Source of the DNA: Pseudomonas ceruminis
GTDB taxonomy: Bacteria; Pseudomonadota; Gammaproteobacteria; Pseudomonadales; Pseudomonadaceae
Direction of reading: 5' to 3'
DNA: 64,000 nucleotides
Assembly (NCBI RefSeq): GCF_021602025.1
Contig: NZ_BQHW01000005.1
Span: 276,181 to 340,180, forward strand
This document shows positions 30,805 through 40,780 of the stretch, one piece after another. Position numbers and translations under genes: made by a program. Under the pieces are notes generated by a model, which was given only the letters and a program-made list of their open reading frames with translations, made no database searches and was not told where the DNA came from. Each line of letters begins with the position of its first letter. The first letter of the stretch is position 1.

Positions 30805-31983
30805 ATGGCTTGGAACGAGCCGGGTGGCAACTCGAACAATCAGGATCCCTGGGGCGGTCGCCGTGGTGGCGGCGGCGGTGGCGACAAAAAAGGTCCGCCG
30901 GATCTGGACGAGGCCTTCCGCAAACTGCAGGACAGCCTGAACGGCATGTTCGGCAGTGGCAAGAAACGTGGCGGCGGTGACCGCAATGTCGGCAAGGGCG
31001 GCGGCTTCGGCCTGCTGGGCATCGGCCTGGCGGTGCTGGCTGCAATCTGGCTGTACAGCGCCGTGTACGTGGTCGACGAGCAGGAGCAGGCTGTGGTGCT
31101 GCGCTTCGGCAAGTACTATGAGACGGTCGGTCCCGGCCTGAACATTTACTTCCCGCCTATCGATCGCAAGTACATGGAAAACGTCACGCGCGAGCGTGCC
31201 TACACCAAGCAGGGCCAGATGCTCACCGAAGACGAGAACATCGTCGAAGTGCCACTGACCGTTCAGTACAAGATCACCAACCTGCAGGACTTCGTGCTCA
31301 ACGTCGACCAGCCCGAGGTGAGCCTGCAGCATGCGACCGATAGCGCCCTGCGCCATGTGGTGGGTTCCACCTCGATGGACCAGGTGCTGACCGAGGGCCG
31401 TGAGCAGATGGCCGTGGATATTCGCGAACGCCTGCAGCGCTTCCTCGACAACTACCGTACCGGTATCACCGTTACCCAGGTCAACGTACAGAGCGCGGCA
31501 GCCCCGCGTGAAGTGCAGGAAGCCTTCGACGACGTGATCCGTGCTCGCGAAGATGAGCAGCGTGCCCGCAACCAGGCCGAGTCCTACGCCAATGGCGTGG
31601 TGCCGGAAGCCCGTGGTCAGGCCCAGCGCATCATCGAGGACGCCAACGGTTACCGCGATGAAGTCATCGCCCGCGCCAAGGGTGAGGCAGACCGCTTCAC
31701 CAAGCTGGTCGGCGAATACCGCAAGGCTCCTGACGTGACCCGTCAGCGTCTGTACCTGGAGACCATGCAAGAGGTCTACAGCAACTCGAGCAAGGTCCTG
31801 GTGGCAACCAAGGACGGGCAGAACAACCTGCTCTACCTGCCGCTGGACAAGATGATCGAAGGCAGCCGCAACACGTCCGCGCCAACCAGCAGTGTGTCGC
31901 CATCGGCTAACGATGCGGCAGTACGTGCGGCGCAGGACCTGCAACAGCAACAGCAGCAGCTGCGTACTAGGGAGAGCCGCTGA
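30805..31983 (+). CDS. hflK: FtsH protease modulator HflK
   Basis: About 392 residues. It is a stomatin/prohibitin (SPFH) protein that forms, with HflC, a large cage around the membrane protease FtsH. The N-terminus is Gly/Asn/Arg-rich and cytoplasmic, followed by one membrane helix (LGIGLAVLAAIWLYSAVYVV), the SPFH domain and a helical region rich in Glu/Arg. I chose ATG 30805 because GGAG sits 6 nt upstream; ATG 30793 would include that site. It overlaps hflC by one base. Confidence 0.93.
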   Translation: MAWNEPGGNSNNQDPWGGRRGGGGGGDKKGPPDLDEAFRKLQDSLNGMFGSGKKRGGGDRNVGKGGGFGLLGIGLAVLAAIWLYSAVYVVDEQEQAVVLRFGKYYETVGPGLNIYFPPIDRKYMENVTRERAYTKQGQMLTEDENIVEVPLTVQYKITNLQDFVLNVDQPEVSLQHATDSALRHVVGSTSMDQVLTEGREQMAVDIRERLQRFLDNYRTGITVTQVNVQSAAAPREVQEAFDDVIRAREDEQRARNQAESYANGVVPEARGQAQRIIEDANGYRDEVIARAKGEADRFTKLVGEYRKAPDVTRQRLYLETMQEVYSNSSKVLVATKDGQNNLLYLPLDKMIEGSRNTSAPTSSVSPSANDAAVRAAQDLQQQQQQLRTRESR

Positions 31984-32852
31984 TGAGCAATAAATCGCTG
32001 ATCGCCCTGATCGTCGCTGTGGTGTTGGCCGTGGTGGCCTGGAACAGCTTCTACATCGTGGCCCAGACCGAACGTGCGGTACTGCTGCAGTTCGGCCGCG
32101 TAGTCCAGGCGGATGTCCAGCCGGGGCTGCATGTGAAGGTTCCTTATGTGAACCAGGTGCGCAAGTTCGATGCACGCCTGATGACCCTCGACGCCCCGAC
32201 CCAGCGGTTCCTCACCCTGGAGAAGAAAGCGGTGATGGTCGACGCCTACGCCAAGTGGCGCGTCAAGGATGCCGAGCGTTTCTACACCGCCACTTCCGGC
32301 CTCAAGCAGATCGCCGACGAGCGTCTGTCGCGTCGTCTGGAAAGCGGCCTGCGTGACCAGTTCGGTAAACGTACCCTGCATGAAGTGGTTTCCGGTGAGC
32401 GTGATGCGTTGATGGCTGACATCACCGCGTCGCTAAACCGCATGGCCAACAAGGAGCTGGGTATCGAGGTGGTCGATGTCCGCGTCAAGGCCATCGACCT
32501 GCCGAAGGAAGTCAACCGCAGCGTGTTCGACCGCATGAGCACTGAGCGTGAGCGGGAAGCCCGTGAGCACCGTGCCAAGGGTAACGAGCTGGCCGAAGGT
32601 ATCCGTGCCGATGCTGACCGTCAGCGCCGTGTACTGCTGGCCGAAGCCTACCGTGAAGCTGAAGAGACGCGTGGTGATGGCGACGCCCAGGCGGCTGCCA
32701 TCTATGCCAAGGCCTACACCCAGGACGCCGATTTCTATGCGTTCTACCGTAGCCTGCAGGCATACCGCGAAAGCTTCTCCAGCAAGAGCGACGTGCTGGT
32801 CCTGGATCCGAAGAACGAGTTCTTCCGCTTCCTGGACAAGAGCAAGCCCTGA
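31983..32852 (+). CDS. hflC: FtsH protease modulator HflC
   Basis: 289 residues, the partner of HflK. An N-terminal membrane anchor (SLIALIVAVVLAVVAWNSFY) precedes the SPFH domain (TERAVLLQFGRVVQADVQPG) and the long helical part with EREREAREHRAKGNELAEGI. The start uses the last base of the hflK stop (TGATG). The DUF2065 gene sometimes seen between hflC and hisZ is absent here. Confidence 0.95.
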   Translation: MSNKSLIALIVAVVLAVVAWNSFYIVAQTERAVLLQFGRVVQADVQPGLHVKVPYVNQVRKFDARLMTLDAPTQRFLTLEKKAVMVDAYAKWRVKDAERFYTATSGLKQIADERLSRRLESGLRDQFGKRTLHEVVSGERDALMADITASLNRMANKELGIEVVDVRVKAIDLPKEVNRSVFDRMSTEREREAREHRAKGNELAEGIRADADRQRRVLLAEAYREAEETRGDGDAQAAAIYAKAYTQDADFYAFYRSLQAYRESFSSKSDVLVLDPKNEFFRFLDKSKP

Positions 32853-32869
32853 TGCTCTGATCGGGAGCC

Positions 32870-32903
32870 ACCCCGCCTGGCAGCTAAAACACCAGGCGGG
32901 GTG
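32870..32903 (+). terminator. Stable hairpin after hflC
   Basis: CACCCCGCCTG pairs exactly with CAGGCGGGGTG over 11 bp around a 12-nt loop. No T-run follows, so it may protect the hflXKC mRNA end or act with the T-rich terminator 34 nt downstream. Confidence 0.5.
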
Positions 32904-32936
32904 CATCCTGATTGAAAAGGGGTGTATGATGAGGCA

Positions 32937-32960
32937 GCCGGGAAATTTCCCGGCTTTTTT
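32937..32960 (+). terminator. Rho-independent terminator before hisZ
   Basis: GCCGGGAAA/TTTCCCGGC is a perfect palindrome followed by six T. It should end the hflXKC transcript, leaving hisZ-purA to its own promoter in the ~180 bp that follow. Confidence 0.82.
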
Positions 32961-33142
32961 GCGTCTGCAAGGTTGATTGGCAAACCGCCGGTTGACGGTT
33001 TGGTCAGGTCGCAAGGCAATTCGAGGGTATTGGGTACGGTGGTAGCGCTGGGATCAGTGCTGCCCGCTGCTGTGCGCCAATGCCTGCTTTACTGACGGCT
33101 CGCCTGCTGGCAAGCCGCCCGGACCAGAGGGGAAATGGCGTA

Positions 33143-34330
33143 ATGGCAACGGTAGACCGCTGGCTGCTGCCAGATGGCATCGAGGAAGTACTGCCACCTG
33201 AGGCTGCGCGCATCGAGATCGCGCGCCGTCAGGTGTTGGACCTGTTCCAGAGTTGGGGTTACGAACTGGTCGTCACCCCGCATATCGAGTACCTGGAGTC
33301 GCTGTTGACCGGCGCTGGCCAGGACCTGGATCAGCGCACCTTCAAGGTGGTCGACCCGCAGTCCGGCCGCCTGATGGGCTTCCGTGCCGACTTCACCCCG
33401 CAGGTGGCGCGAATCGACGCCCACACCCTGCGCCGTGAAGGCCCGAGCCGCCTGTGCTATGCCGGCAGCGTGCTGCACGCCCAGCCGCGTGCCCTGTCCA
33501 CCTCGCGCAGCCCCATCCAACTGGGTGCCGAGCTGTACGGCGACGCTAGCCCGACCAGTGATGTCGAAGTCATCAGCCTGATGCTCGCCACCCTGCAACT
33601 GACCGATGTCGCCGATGTGCACATGGACCTCGGACACGTTGGTATTTACCGTGGCCTGGCGCGTGCCGCTGGCCTGTCGGGTGCGGTCGAGCAGCAGTTG
33701 TTCGACGCCCTGCAGCGCAAGTCGGTCGATGAAGTGCAGGCACTGACCGCAGACCTGCCGAAGGACCTGGGCAACATGCTGCGCGCCCTGGTCGAGTTGT
33801 GCGGTGGCCGCGAAGTGCTGGCTGAAGCCCGTGTGCGCCTGGGCCGTGCCCCGGCCAGCGTGCTGGCGGCGCTGGACGACCTGTTGGCGATCGCCGATCG
33901 GCTGGCCTCGCGCTACCCGCAACTGCCGTTGTACTTCGACCTCGGCGAGCTGCGTGGCTACAACTATCACACCGGCGTGGTGTTCGCCGTATTCGTTCCG
34001 GGCGAGGGTCAATCGATCGCCCAGGGCGGTCGCTACGACGACATCGGTGCCGACTTTGGCCGGGCACGCCCGGCCACCGGTTTCTCCACGGATTTGAAGA
34101 CCCTGGTCACACTGGGGCGAGCGGAGGTCGTATTGCCAACTGGCGGCATCTGGATGCCTGACAGTGGCGACGCGGCCCTCTGGCAGCAGGTCTGCCAGTT
34201 GCGCACCGAGGGCCAGCGTGTGGTCCAGGCCCTGCCTGGCCAGCCGTTGAGTGCTGCTCTCGAGGCGGATTGTGATCGGCAATTGATTCAGCAAGACGGG
34301 CGCTGGCAGGTTCTGCCGCTGACCCAATGA
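33143..34330 (+). CDS. hisZ: ATP phosphoribosyltransferase regulatory subunit
   Basis: 395 residues. HisZ resembles histidyl-tRNA synthetase but charges no tRNA; it is needed to activate short-form HisG, the first enzyme of histidine synthesis. [17 protein letters not shown] at the start, [13 protein letters not shown] and the late [21 protein letters not shown] are typical. ATG 33143 follows AGAGGGGAA. Upstream in-frame residues back to 33080 are not family-like. Confidence 0.95.
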   Translation: MATVDRWLLPDGIEEVLPPEAARIEIARRQVLDLFQSWGYELVVTPHIEYLESLLTGAGQDLDQRTFKVVDPQSGRLMGFRADFTPQVARIDAHTLRREGPSRLCYAGSVLHAQPRALSTSRSPIQLGAELYGDASPTSDVEVISLMLATLQLTDVADVHMDLGHVGIYRGLARAAGLSGAVEQQLFDALQRKSVDEVQALTADLPKDLGNMLRALVELCGGREVLAEARVRLGRAPASVLAALDDLLAIADRLASRYPQLPLYFDLGELRGYNYHTGVVFAVFVPGEGQSIAQGGRYDDIGADFGRARPATGFSTDLKTLVTLGRAEVVLPTGGIWMPDSGDAALWQQVCQLRTEGQRVVQALPGQPLSAALEADCDRQLIQQDGRWQVLPLTQ

Positions 34331-34371
34331 GTTTCTGCGTCGGCAGTAGGCCGGCAACCAAGTTTGCGTGA

Positions 34372-35679
<1,308 letters not shown>

Positions 35680-35701
35680 TCTGCCCTCGAGGCTGATCTG
35701 A

Positions 35702-35734
35702 CGCCGCGGCCCTGAAAGGGGTCGCGGCGTTTTT
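35702..35734 (+). terminator. Rho-independent terminator after purA
   Basis: An 11-bp stem, CGCCGCGGCCC with GGGTCGCGGCG (one G-T pair), is followed by five T and then GTTT. It ends the hisZ-purA unit. Confidence 0.9.
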
Positions 35735-35872
35735 GTTTATGGGCAGTCCTGTTCAGGAAGGTACTGCTAGACCTTGGCGTTTATCCCTGCTGTGCTCGGC
35801 ACAACCCTTGCTGTAAGAAGTTTCTGTAGATGCCATCAAAATAGTGGCGCCAGAAAGCACGAGGGTTTCACC

Positions 35873-37807
35873 GTGTCTGCCATCCTCTCACTGTTACGAA
35901 GCCGCCTGTTACGGCCTGTGTTTGTTGCCCTTGGTATCGCCCTTTTGGTGCAGGTGCTGGTTGCCGTTGCGCTGACCCGAAGCACGGTCACCGCCCTTGA
36001 GGCCGACTTGGGCGAGCGCCTGGGCAATGACAGCCGCAAGCTTGCCGGCGAGCTGGACCAGGCAGGGCAAGATGTGCGCACAAGCCTTGAGGGGCTGTCC
36101 AGCAGCACCCGCCAGCGCCTAAGCGCAGGCCTGTCCGAGCGCTTGCACAGTGAGCAGCAACAACTGCGCACAACGCTGGAAAAGAACCTGAAGGACTCGG
36201 CCAACGACATGGCCGAATTGCTGGCTTCGGTTGCCCCGCGGGCGATCTGGGACAACGACGTGCCGATGCTCTCCGACTTCGCCCGCCGCGCCCAGCGCAA
36301 CCCGAACGTCTTGTTCGTGATCTATGACGACGCCCAGGGCCAGCACCTGACCCGTTACCTGAACCGGCAGAATCCGATCAACCAGGCCTTGATCGAAAAA
36401 GGCCAGGGCGAACGTGCCTTGGACAAGGTGCTCGAGGCTGCCCGCCGCGACCCTTCGGTGTATTTCGTCGAAGCGTCGATCAGCCCCAATGGTGCCGAAA
36501 TCGGCAAGGTCTTGATGGGTGTGTCTACCGCTGGAGTCGATCAGGAGCTCAAGGCGCTGGATCAGCGCTTCAACGCCTTGATCGCCAGTGGCGAACAGCT
36601 GGTAGGCGACAGCCTTGGGGCTGCCGCGGCTGACAGCGGCAAGGCCCTGCGTGAGCGCCTGGAAGCGGCGCAGAGCAGCGCCACGGCCATGCAGTCCAAC
36701 ACCGCCGCGACCGTGCGCGATGCCGCCGACGAACTGCGCTGGCGCATTGGCCTGGGGCTGGTGGTGGTTGGCCTGGGCGTTTTGCTGGTGGTGGCGCTGG
36801 TGCTCGGCCGTCGCGTGCTCAGCAAGCTACGTCTGCTGATTGCTGCGCTCAATGACCTGGCTGCTGGCGAAGGCGATTTGACCAAGCGCGTCAACCTCGA
36901 CAGCCGTGACGAGATCGGCGACATGGCCTCGGCGGTCAACCGCTTCGTCGACAAGCTGCAGCCGATTGTCCGCGAGGCGGGCGAAGTGGCGCAGCGTACG
37001 GGCGTTGAGATTGGCACCATGGCACAGCGCAATGCCGGCGCCGATGCTGCCGCCGCACTGCAACGCGATGAAGTGGCTGCCAGCCTGCGCGACCTGTCGA
37101 GCATGGCCGATGAGGCTCAGGCGGAAAGCCATGCCATGCAGGCGGCGCTGCAGCAGGTGGTGGACATCCGTCAGGCGACCGATGAGAACAGCCGGGCTTC
37201 GACGCAACTGGCAGGCCTGATCGAGAACCTTGCAGGGCAGGTCGATACGGGGTCCCAGGTGATCGAGCGGCTGGCCAAGCAGAGTGAACAGATAGAAGTG
37301 GTGCTGACGGTGATTCACGGTATTGCCGAGCAGACCAATCTGCTGGCGCTAAACGCTGCCATTGAGGCCGCGCGTGCCGGCGAAACGGGGCGTGGGTTTG
37401 CCGTGGTGGCCGACGAGGTGCGGGCGCTGGCGAGCAAGACGCAAAGCTCCACCGGCGACATCCAGGCACACATTGCAGCCTTGCAGAAGGGCGCCAAGGA
37501 GGCCGTGACAACCATTGGTCAGGCGGGCCTGAAGGCCAGCGAAGGCCTGTTGGTGCTGCGCGATAACGAGCGTCGCCAGCAGTCGGTGCAGGCGGCGGTG
37601 GAGCAGGTGCATGCCGCGATTGGCCTGGCCACCCGGGCGGCAGAGCAGCAGGCGCAGGGCGCGCAGGCGGTACGCGGGCGGGTGCAGAACATCCATGCCC
37701 AGGCCGAACGTTCGGCTGAAGTGGTCATGCAGACCACCGCCAGCAGTAAGGTCCTCGACGACCTGGCCGCGCAGCTGCGCGCCAGCCTGGGCCAGTTCAG
37801 GGCCTGA
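35873..37807 (+). CDS. Methyl-accepting chemotaxis protein
   Basis: 644 residues. Two membrane segments (about 12-33 and 285-305) enclose a periplasmic sensor of ~250 residues. A HAMP domain ([28 protein letters not shown], split here at ~residue 320) and a signalling hairpin follow. The hairpin tip is [18 protein letters not shown], then [18 protein letters not shown]. The ligand cannot be read from the sequence. The GTG at 35873 has GAGGG 7 nt upstream. It is a single-gene unit between purA and the type VI module. Confidence 0.92.
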   Translation: MSAILSLLRSRLLRPVFVALGIALLVQVLVAVALTRSTVTALEADLGERLGNDSRKLAGELDQAGQDVRTSLEGLSSSTRQRLSAGLSERLHSEQQQLRTTLEKNLKDSANDMAELLASVAPRAIWDNDVPMLSDFARRAQRNPNVLFVIYDDAQGQHLTRYLNRQNPINQALIEKGQGERALDKVLEAARRDPSVYFVEASISPNGAEIGKVLMGVSTAGVDQELKALDQRFNALIASGEQLVGDSLGAAAADSGKALRERLEAAQSSATAMQSNTAATVRDAADELRWRIGLGLVVVGLGVLLVVALVLGRRVLSKLRLLIAALNDLAAGEGDLTKRVNLDSRDEIGDMASAVNRFVDKLQPIVREAGEVAQRTGVEIGTMAQRNAGADAAAALQRDEVAASLRDLSSMADEAQAESHAMQAALQQVVDIRQATDENSRASTQLAGLIENLAGQVDTGSQVIERLAKQSEQIEVVLTVIHGIAEQTNLLALNAAIEAARAGETGRGFAVVADEVRALASKTQSSTGDIQAHIAALQKGAKEAVTTIGQAGLKASEGLLVLRDNERRQQSVQAAVEQVHAAIGLATRAAEQQAQGAQAVRGRVQNIHAQAERSAEVVMQTTASSKVLDDLAAQLRASLGQFRA

Positions 37808-37819
37808 TACGTCAAGGTG

Positions 37820-37849
37820 CTGGAGTGATCCCTTTGGGGGATCATCCAG
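37820..37849 (+). terminator. Hairpin after the chemotaxis receptor gene
   Basis: CTGGA(G)TGATCCC pairs with GGGATCATCCAG around a short loop, 12 bp after the stop. The T-run is poor (CCCTTT), so termination strength is uncertain. Confidence 0.5.
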
Positions 37850-38327
37850 CCCTTTGGAGTACGCTGTCGTGCAGAGAGCTGAGTCCGTAAGCGGTCCGCG
37901 AACCTCTGGAGGCAACGGTCTTGCTCAAAAGCTAAGAGCTAGCGCGATCTCTGTGGGAATGGGCTTGCCCCGCTAACATGGGCCAAAGCCCGTGCCATCC
38001 ACAACCATTGGCCCACGGTTTGATTGTGCAAGGATGCTGCGCAGCACAGCCTGCCAATCAACCCCTGTCCCGAGGCACTGCGAAGCGGCCAGTACCGCCA
38101 AACATTTTCGTACTCGCGCCAGGCGACTTTATCACCATGTTTGTAGGTGATTTCCGAATTTAACCCACTTCGCCCCGCTACCATTGCGCCGCCGATCCCA
38201 TGGAACTAGGGTGAGTCGGATCCTGAGCACTACAGCGAATGCCCCGCTTATCTCCAGGAGCAACCCAAAAAAGACGATGTCCGAACATCGTCCCGATCAG
38301 CCCGATTTTTACCAAGGAGAGGTAAAC
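37850..38327. other. 478-bp gap upstream of hcp
   Basis: No convincing gene. A degraded REP-like stretch lies at 37951-37973 (ctgtgggaatgggcttgccccgc). Two short open frames here lack ribosome-binding sites. The right part should hold the hcp promoter and a long leader; a perfect 8-bp hairpin is listed separately. Confidence 0.5.
38273..38292 (+). promoter_or_regulatory. Hairpin in the hcp leader
   Basis: GACGATGT-CCGA-ACATCGTC is a perfect 8-bp inverted repeat with a 4-nt loop, 35 nt upstream of the hcp start and just before a strong AAGGAGAGG ribosome-binding site. It could be an operator or a translational control element. Confidence 0.4.
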
Positions 38328-38816
38328 ATGGCTTTCGACGCCTACATCCAGATCGATGAAATCGCTGGCGAAGCGCTGGACGAGCAATTCACCAACTGGA
38401 TCGAGATCCTGGGCTACAAATTCGGTGCCAACCAAAGCACCTCCGCTACCGCCAGTTCCGCCGGCGGCGCTTCTTCAGGTCGTACCACCCTAACCAACTT
38501 CACCTTCACCAAGTACCTCGACAGCGCAAGCTGCAAACTGCTTGAAGCGAGCTGTGCAGGCCAGCACTTCAAGGAAGTGAAGCTCGTGGTGTGCCGCGCC
38601 AGTACCGACAAGCTCAAGTACTACGAAGTCGTGCTCGAAGAAGTGATTATTGCCGACTATGCCCAGAGCGCCAGTTCCGGTGTGCCGATGGAGGTAGTAC
38701 AGCTCAACTACGGACGGATCAAAACCACCTACACGCGGCAGAAGCGCCTCGACGGCAGTGCCGGTGGAAACGTGACGGGTGGATGGGACCGTATCAATAA
38801 CAAGAAGTATGCGTGA
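38328..38816 (+). CDS. hcp: Type VI secretion tube protein Hcp
   Basis: 162 residues. Hcp forms hexameric rings that stack into the inner tube of the type VI secretion system and can carry effectors in the pore. MAFDAYIQIDEIAGEALDEQ, the central NFTFTKYLDSASCKLLEASC and the late GGWDRINNKKYA match the Hcp1 type. AAGGAGAGG is ideally spaced. No other T6SS structural genes are nearby, so this is an orphan hcp that must work with an apparatus encoded elsewhere. It is followed 9 nt later by the effector candidate. Confidence 0.93.
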   Translation: MAFDAYIQIDEIAGEALDEQFTNWIEILGYKFGANQSTSATASSAGGASSGRTTLTNFTFTKYLDSASCKLLEASCAGQHFKEVKLVVCRASTDKLKYYEVVLEEVIIADYAQSASSGVPMEVVQLNYGRIKTTYTRQKRLDGSAGGNVTGGWDRINNKKYA

Positions 38817-38825
38817 GGTGCGACC

Positions 38826-39800
38826 ATGTCCGAGGCACGCAGCTTCATTAATTCGCACGCGCAGTCGTATGAGTCTCTGAAGGCCGACACCCCGATGTCG
38901 GCCAATCAGCGAGCCAAATTCGATGTACTGAATGCTCATATCGCCAATGGCGTAGTTGTTGGTGGGGAGCTGGTGATTGTGGGCGACCCGAATACACCGT
39001 CATGTACGAGTCATGAAGCATTTTTGATGGCGAAGGCGGCGGGGATACACCACCAGCTTGAAATCAATGGCGCAGGCGTAGATGATTTTTTTCTGGATAA
39101 CTACGAGATGTTGAAAAGCTTGCTCGCCCATGCGTCGATGGGGGTGGGAGCTGTGAGCGATGGGTGGCACAGGCACCTTGAGGCAATCAAGAGAACGTTG
39201 GAAGAAATTGAGATATTACATCGGGACTATTTGAAAAGCGGGACGCTGAAAGCACGCGACGAATTTTATGCTAAGAGGATGGTATTGTTCGTCAGGTTGG
39301 AAGAGCAGTTGAACAAAATGGCTGCTTACGGTTCAGGGCTGCGCAATAAAGGCGCGATGAAAAGAACTCTGGAGATTTCCACCAAGAGCTACCTTCATGC
39401 AGGTGAAATTGCTGGGTATGCGGAGAAAGTTGCTGGGGTTTCGAAAGCAGCAAATTTGATAAAGTCGGGTACTTACATCGGCTTGGGGCTCGACGTAGCT
39501 TCAACAGGTTTGAGTATCCATCATGCCTGTACATTCGGACGTCCAGAAGACTGCAGGAAGGCCAGGTATGTGGAGGGCGGCTCTCTGCTTGGTAGTACGG
39601 GGGGATCGTTCGCTGGAGGGGCGATTGGTGGGCCTCTAGGTGGAGCAGGGTGTGTAATGTTCCTCGGGATAGCGACAGGCGGCCCGGGGGCCCTCGCGTG
39701 CACTGTGATCGGAGGTGCTATTGGTGGCGCTGCAGGCGGTTGGGTCGTGGGAGATCTCGGCGAGATGTTAGGTGAGTTGTTGTATGAGGTAACTCAATGA
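38826..39800 (+). CDS. Candidate type VI effector with C-terminal glycine zipper
   Basis: 324 residues, unlike its neighbours in codon use (AT-richer). A LysM-like stretch at about 41-70 (GGELVIVGDPNTPSCTSHEA) leads to a long helical middle (about 110-215). The C-terminus (251-309) is packed with Gly/Ala repeats such as GGSFAGGAIGGPLGG and IGGAIGGAAGGWVVG. Glycine zippers of this kind occur in pore-forming T6SS toxins such as Tse4. There is no signal peptide, fitting delivery by Hcp. Position between hcp and a small membrane protein gene (4-nt overlap) supports effector-immunity roles. The toxic mechanism is inferred. Confidence 0.65.
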   Translation: MSEARSFINSHAQSYESLKADTPMSANQRAKFDVLNAHIANGVVVGGELVIVGDPNTPSCTSHEAFLMAKAAGIHHQLEINGAGVDDFFLDNYEMLKSLLAHASMGVGAVSDGWHRHLEAIKRTLEEIEILHRDYLKSGTLKARDEFYAKRMVLFVRLEEQLNKMAAYGSGLRNKGAMKRTLEISTKSYLHAGEIAGYAEKVAGVSKAANLIKSGTYIGLGLDVASTGLSIHHACTFGRPEDCRKARYVEGGSLLGSTGGSFAGGAIGGPLGGAGCVMFLGIATGGPGALACTVIGGAIGGAAGGWVVGDLGEMLGELLYEVTQ

Positions 39801-40174
39801 ATGACTTCGACCTCAGATGGTTAGGCTTTCCTTTGATGATGGCCATGTTCGTAGTGATGGCTGTATGGATATATGTTTCGGTTCGCTATGTGAATTACAT
39901 AGAGTCGTTGCTTTCCAATAGTTCGATGGTTTCGGGCAACAAGAGGATTTTTGGCCATGCGGGCTTGCTGGGTAAAATAATGCGTACCGGTTCAGTATCT
40001 CTTTTATTATCAATGCGGGCGCTTTGTGTTCGTAAGGGAGTGCTGGATGTTGAAGATGTGAAAAAATTTCCTGAACGATTGCGGTGTATGCTTGTTGGGT
40101 TATGGTTTTTTCAAGCTGCTATTTTTTTGTCACTCCTTGCGCTTTGGGGATGGTTGCGATTGGTAGGCAATTGA
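39797..40174 (+). CDS. Candidate membrane immunity protein
   Basis: 125 residues with hydrophobic segments near the N-terminus (WLGFPLMMAMFVVMAVWIYV) and C-terminus (LVGLWFFQAAIFLSLLALWG), plus a basic middle. The start overlaps the effector stop (ATGA), so the two are translated together, as is usual for toxin-immunity pairs. Membrane immunity proteins are expected for inner-membrane pore formers. It resembles the second small gene at 40402 over about 70 residues (shared ESLLSN, MV, NK, KG). It is visibly AT-rich. Confidence 0.6.
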   Translation: MNDFDLRWLGFPLMMAMFVVMAVWIYVSVRYVNYIESLLSNSSMVSGNKRIFGHAGLLGKIMRTGSVSLLLSMRALCVRKGVLDVEDVKKFPERLRCMLVGLWFFQAAIFLSLLALWGWLRLVGN

Positions 40175-40214
40175 TCTTGGAAATGTTAATAGTCCGTAAG
40201 GTTGTGTTGCTAGC

Positions 40215-40239
40215 GGTCCAGGCTGCCCGGACCCTTTTT
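40215..40239 (+). terminator. Terminator of the hcp-effector-immunity unit
   Basis: GGTCC-(A)-GG-CTG-CC-(C)-GGACC forms an imperfect stem followed by CTTTTT. It lies 40 bp after the immunity stop and touches the end of the permease remnant on the other strand. Confidence 0.6.
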
Positions 40240-40355
40240 CAAGTCTTGTTGAAATACATGTGCGTAGTTAGTAGATAAACCAGCAGCCCCGACACCACAA
40301 TCAGCAGCAGCGCATAGCGCACCGCCGCCGCAAACTCGACAAAATGGCCGCGTGC
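40239..40355 (-). pseudogene. Remnant of the 3' end of an iron permease gene
   Basis: Read on the minus strand, this stretch encodes about 38 codons ending in TGA. The translation contains VEFAAA, LLIVVSGL, VYLLTT and MYFNKT. The intact permease gene 500 bp away ends with VEFAAA, LLIVVSGL, VYLLTT and MYLNKA. The match keeps the frame and the stop codon but differs at many bases, so it is a copy from a diverged relative rather than a recent duplicate. It marks one edge of a recombination event next to the immunity gene. Confidence 0.85.
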
Positions 40356-40401
40356 GGATCAGGTTGCAGCGCTAGACACTGAGAACTAATGTGGATCGGG
40401 C

Positions 40402-40707
40402 TTGAAGGCTCTCGGCAAACGTCGCCGCTTACTTCAGGATCGGCTTGAGTCTTTGCTTTCAAACTGCAAAATGGTTATCGAAAACAAGGCTATCTATCAT
40501 CAAGAAAGTCTGATCGGTAAGGTGGTTCGGGTTTGGGCGATATCAGTTATGTTGTTCATGCCTAGACTTTACGCTTGGAAAGGCTTGGTGGATTTGGATG
40601 AGGTAAGAACAGTCCCGCTCAAGCTGAAAACTCTACTTTTGATTGTATGTCCGACATTTTTTGGGCTGTTTGGTGTTTTGGTGAGTATGCGCTCTTGGCT
40701 GCATTAA
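40402..40707 (+). pseudogene. 5'-truncated second immunity-like gene
   Basis: About 101 codons open from a TTG. From RLESLLSN onward it follows the immunity candidate at 39797 (ESLLSN, MV, NK, then KG-x-D and P-x-K/R), roughly 40% identical by eye. It has two hydrophobic segments (VWAISVMLFM; LLLIVCPTFFGLFGVLVS). The first membrane segment of the intact protein is missing, and the nearest upstream ATG (40389) is out of frame. It looks like an older immunity gene that lost its 5' end when the new cassette arrived. A short functional protein cannot be excluded. Confidence 0.6.
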
Positions 40708-40748
40708 TAGATTGCTACGGCGATTAGTATTTAATGTGCCTTGTCGAA

Positions 40749-40775
40749 AACCCAGGCTGGTCACCAGCCTGGGCG
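40749..40775 (-). terminator. Rho-independent terminator of the iron permease operon
   Basis: On the minus strand, CCCAGGCTGG-TGA-CCAGCCTGGG is a perfect 10-bp stem followed by TTTTC, just after the permease stop. Confidence 0.85.
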
Positions 40776-40780
40776 AGCAC

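Noticed and set aside
30067-32175. A 702-codon minus-strand open frame opposite hflX, hflK and hflC
   Set aside because: It crosses three well-supported genes and shows no recognisable protein features.
35873-37807. Chemotaxis receptor considered as part of the type VI module
   Set aside because: It has its own hairpin terminator and backbone-like composition, and the composition change starts downstream of it.
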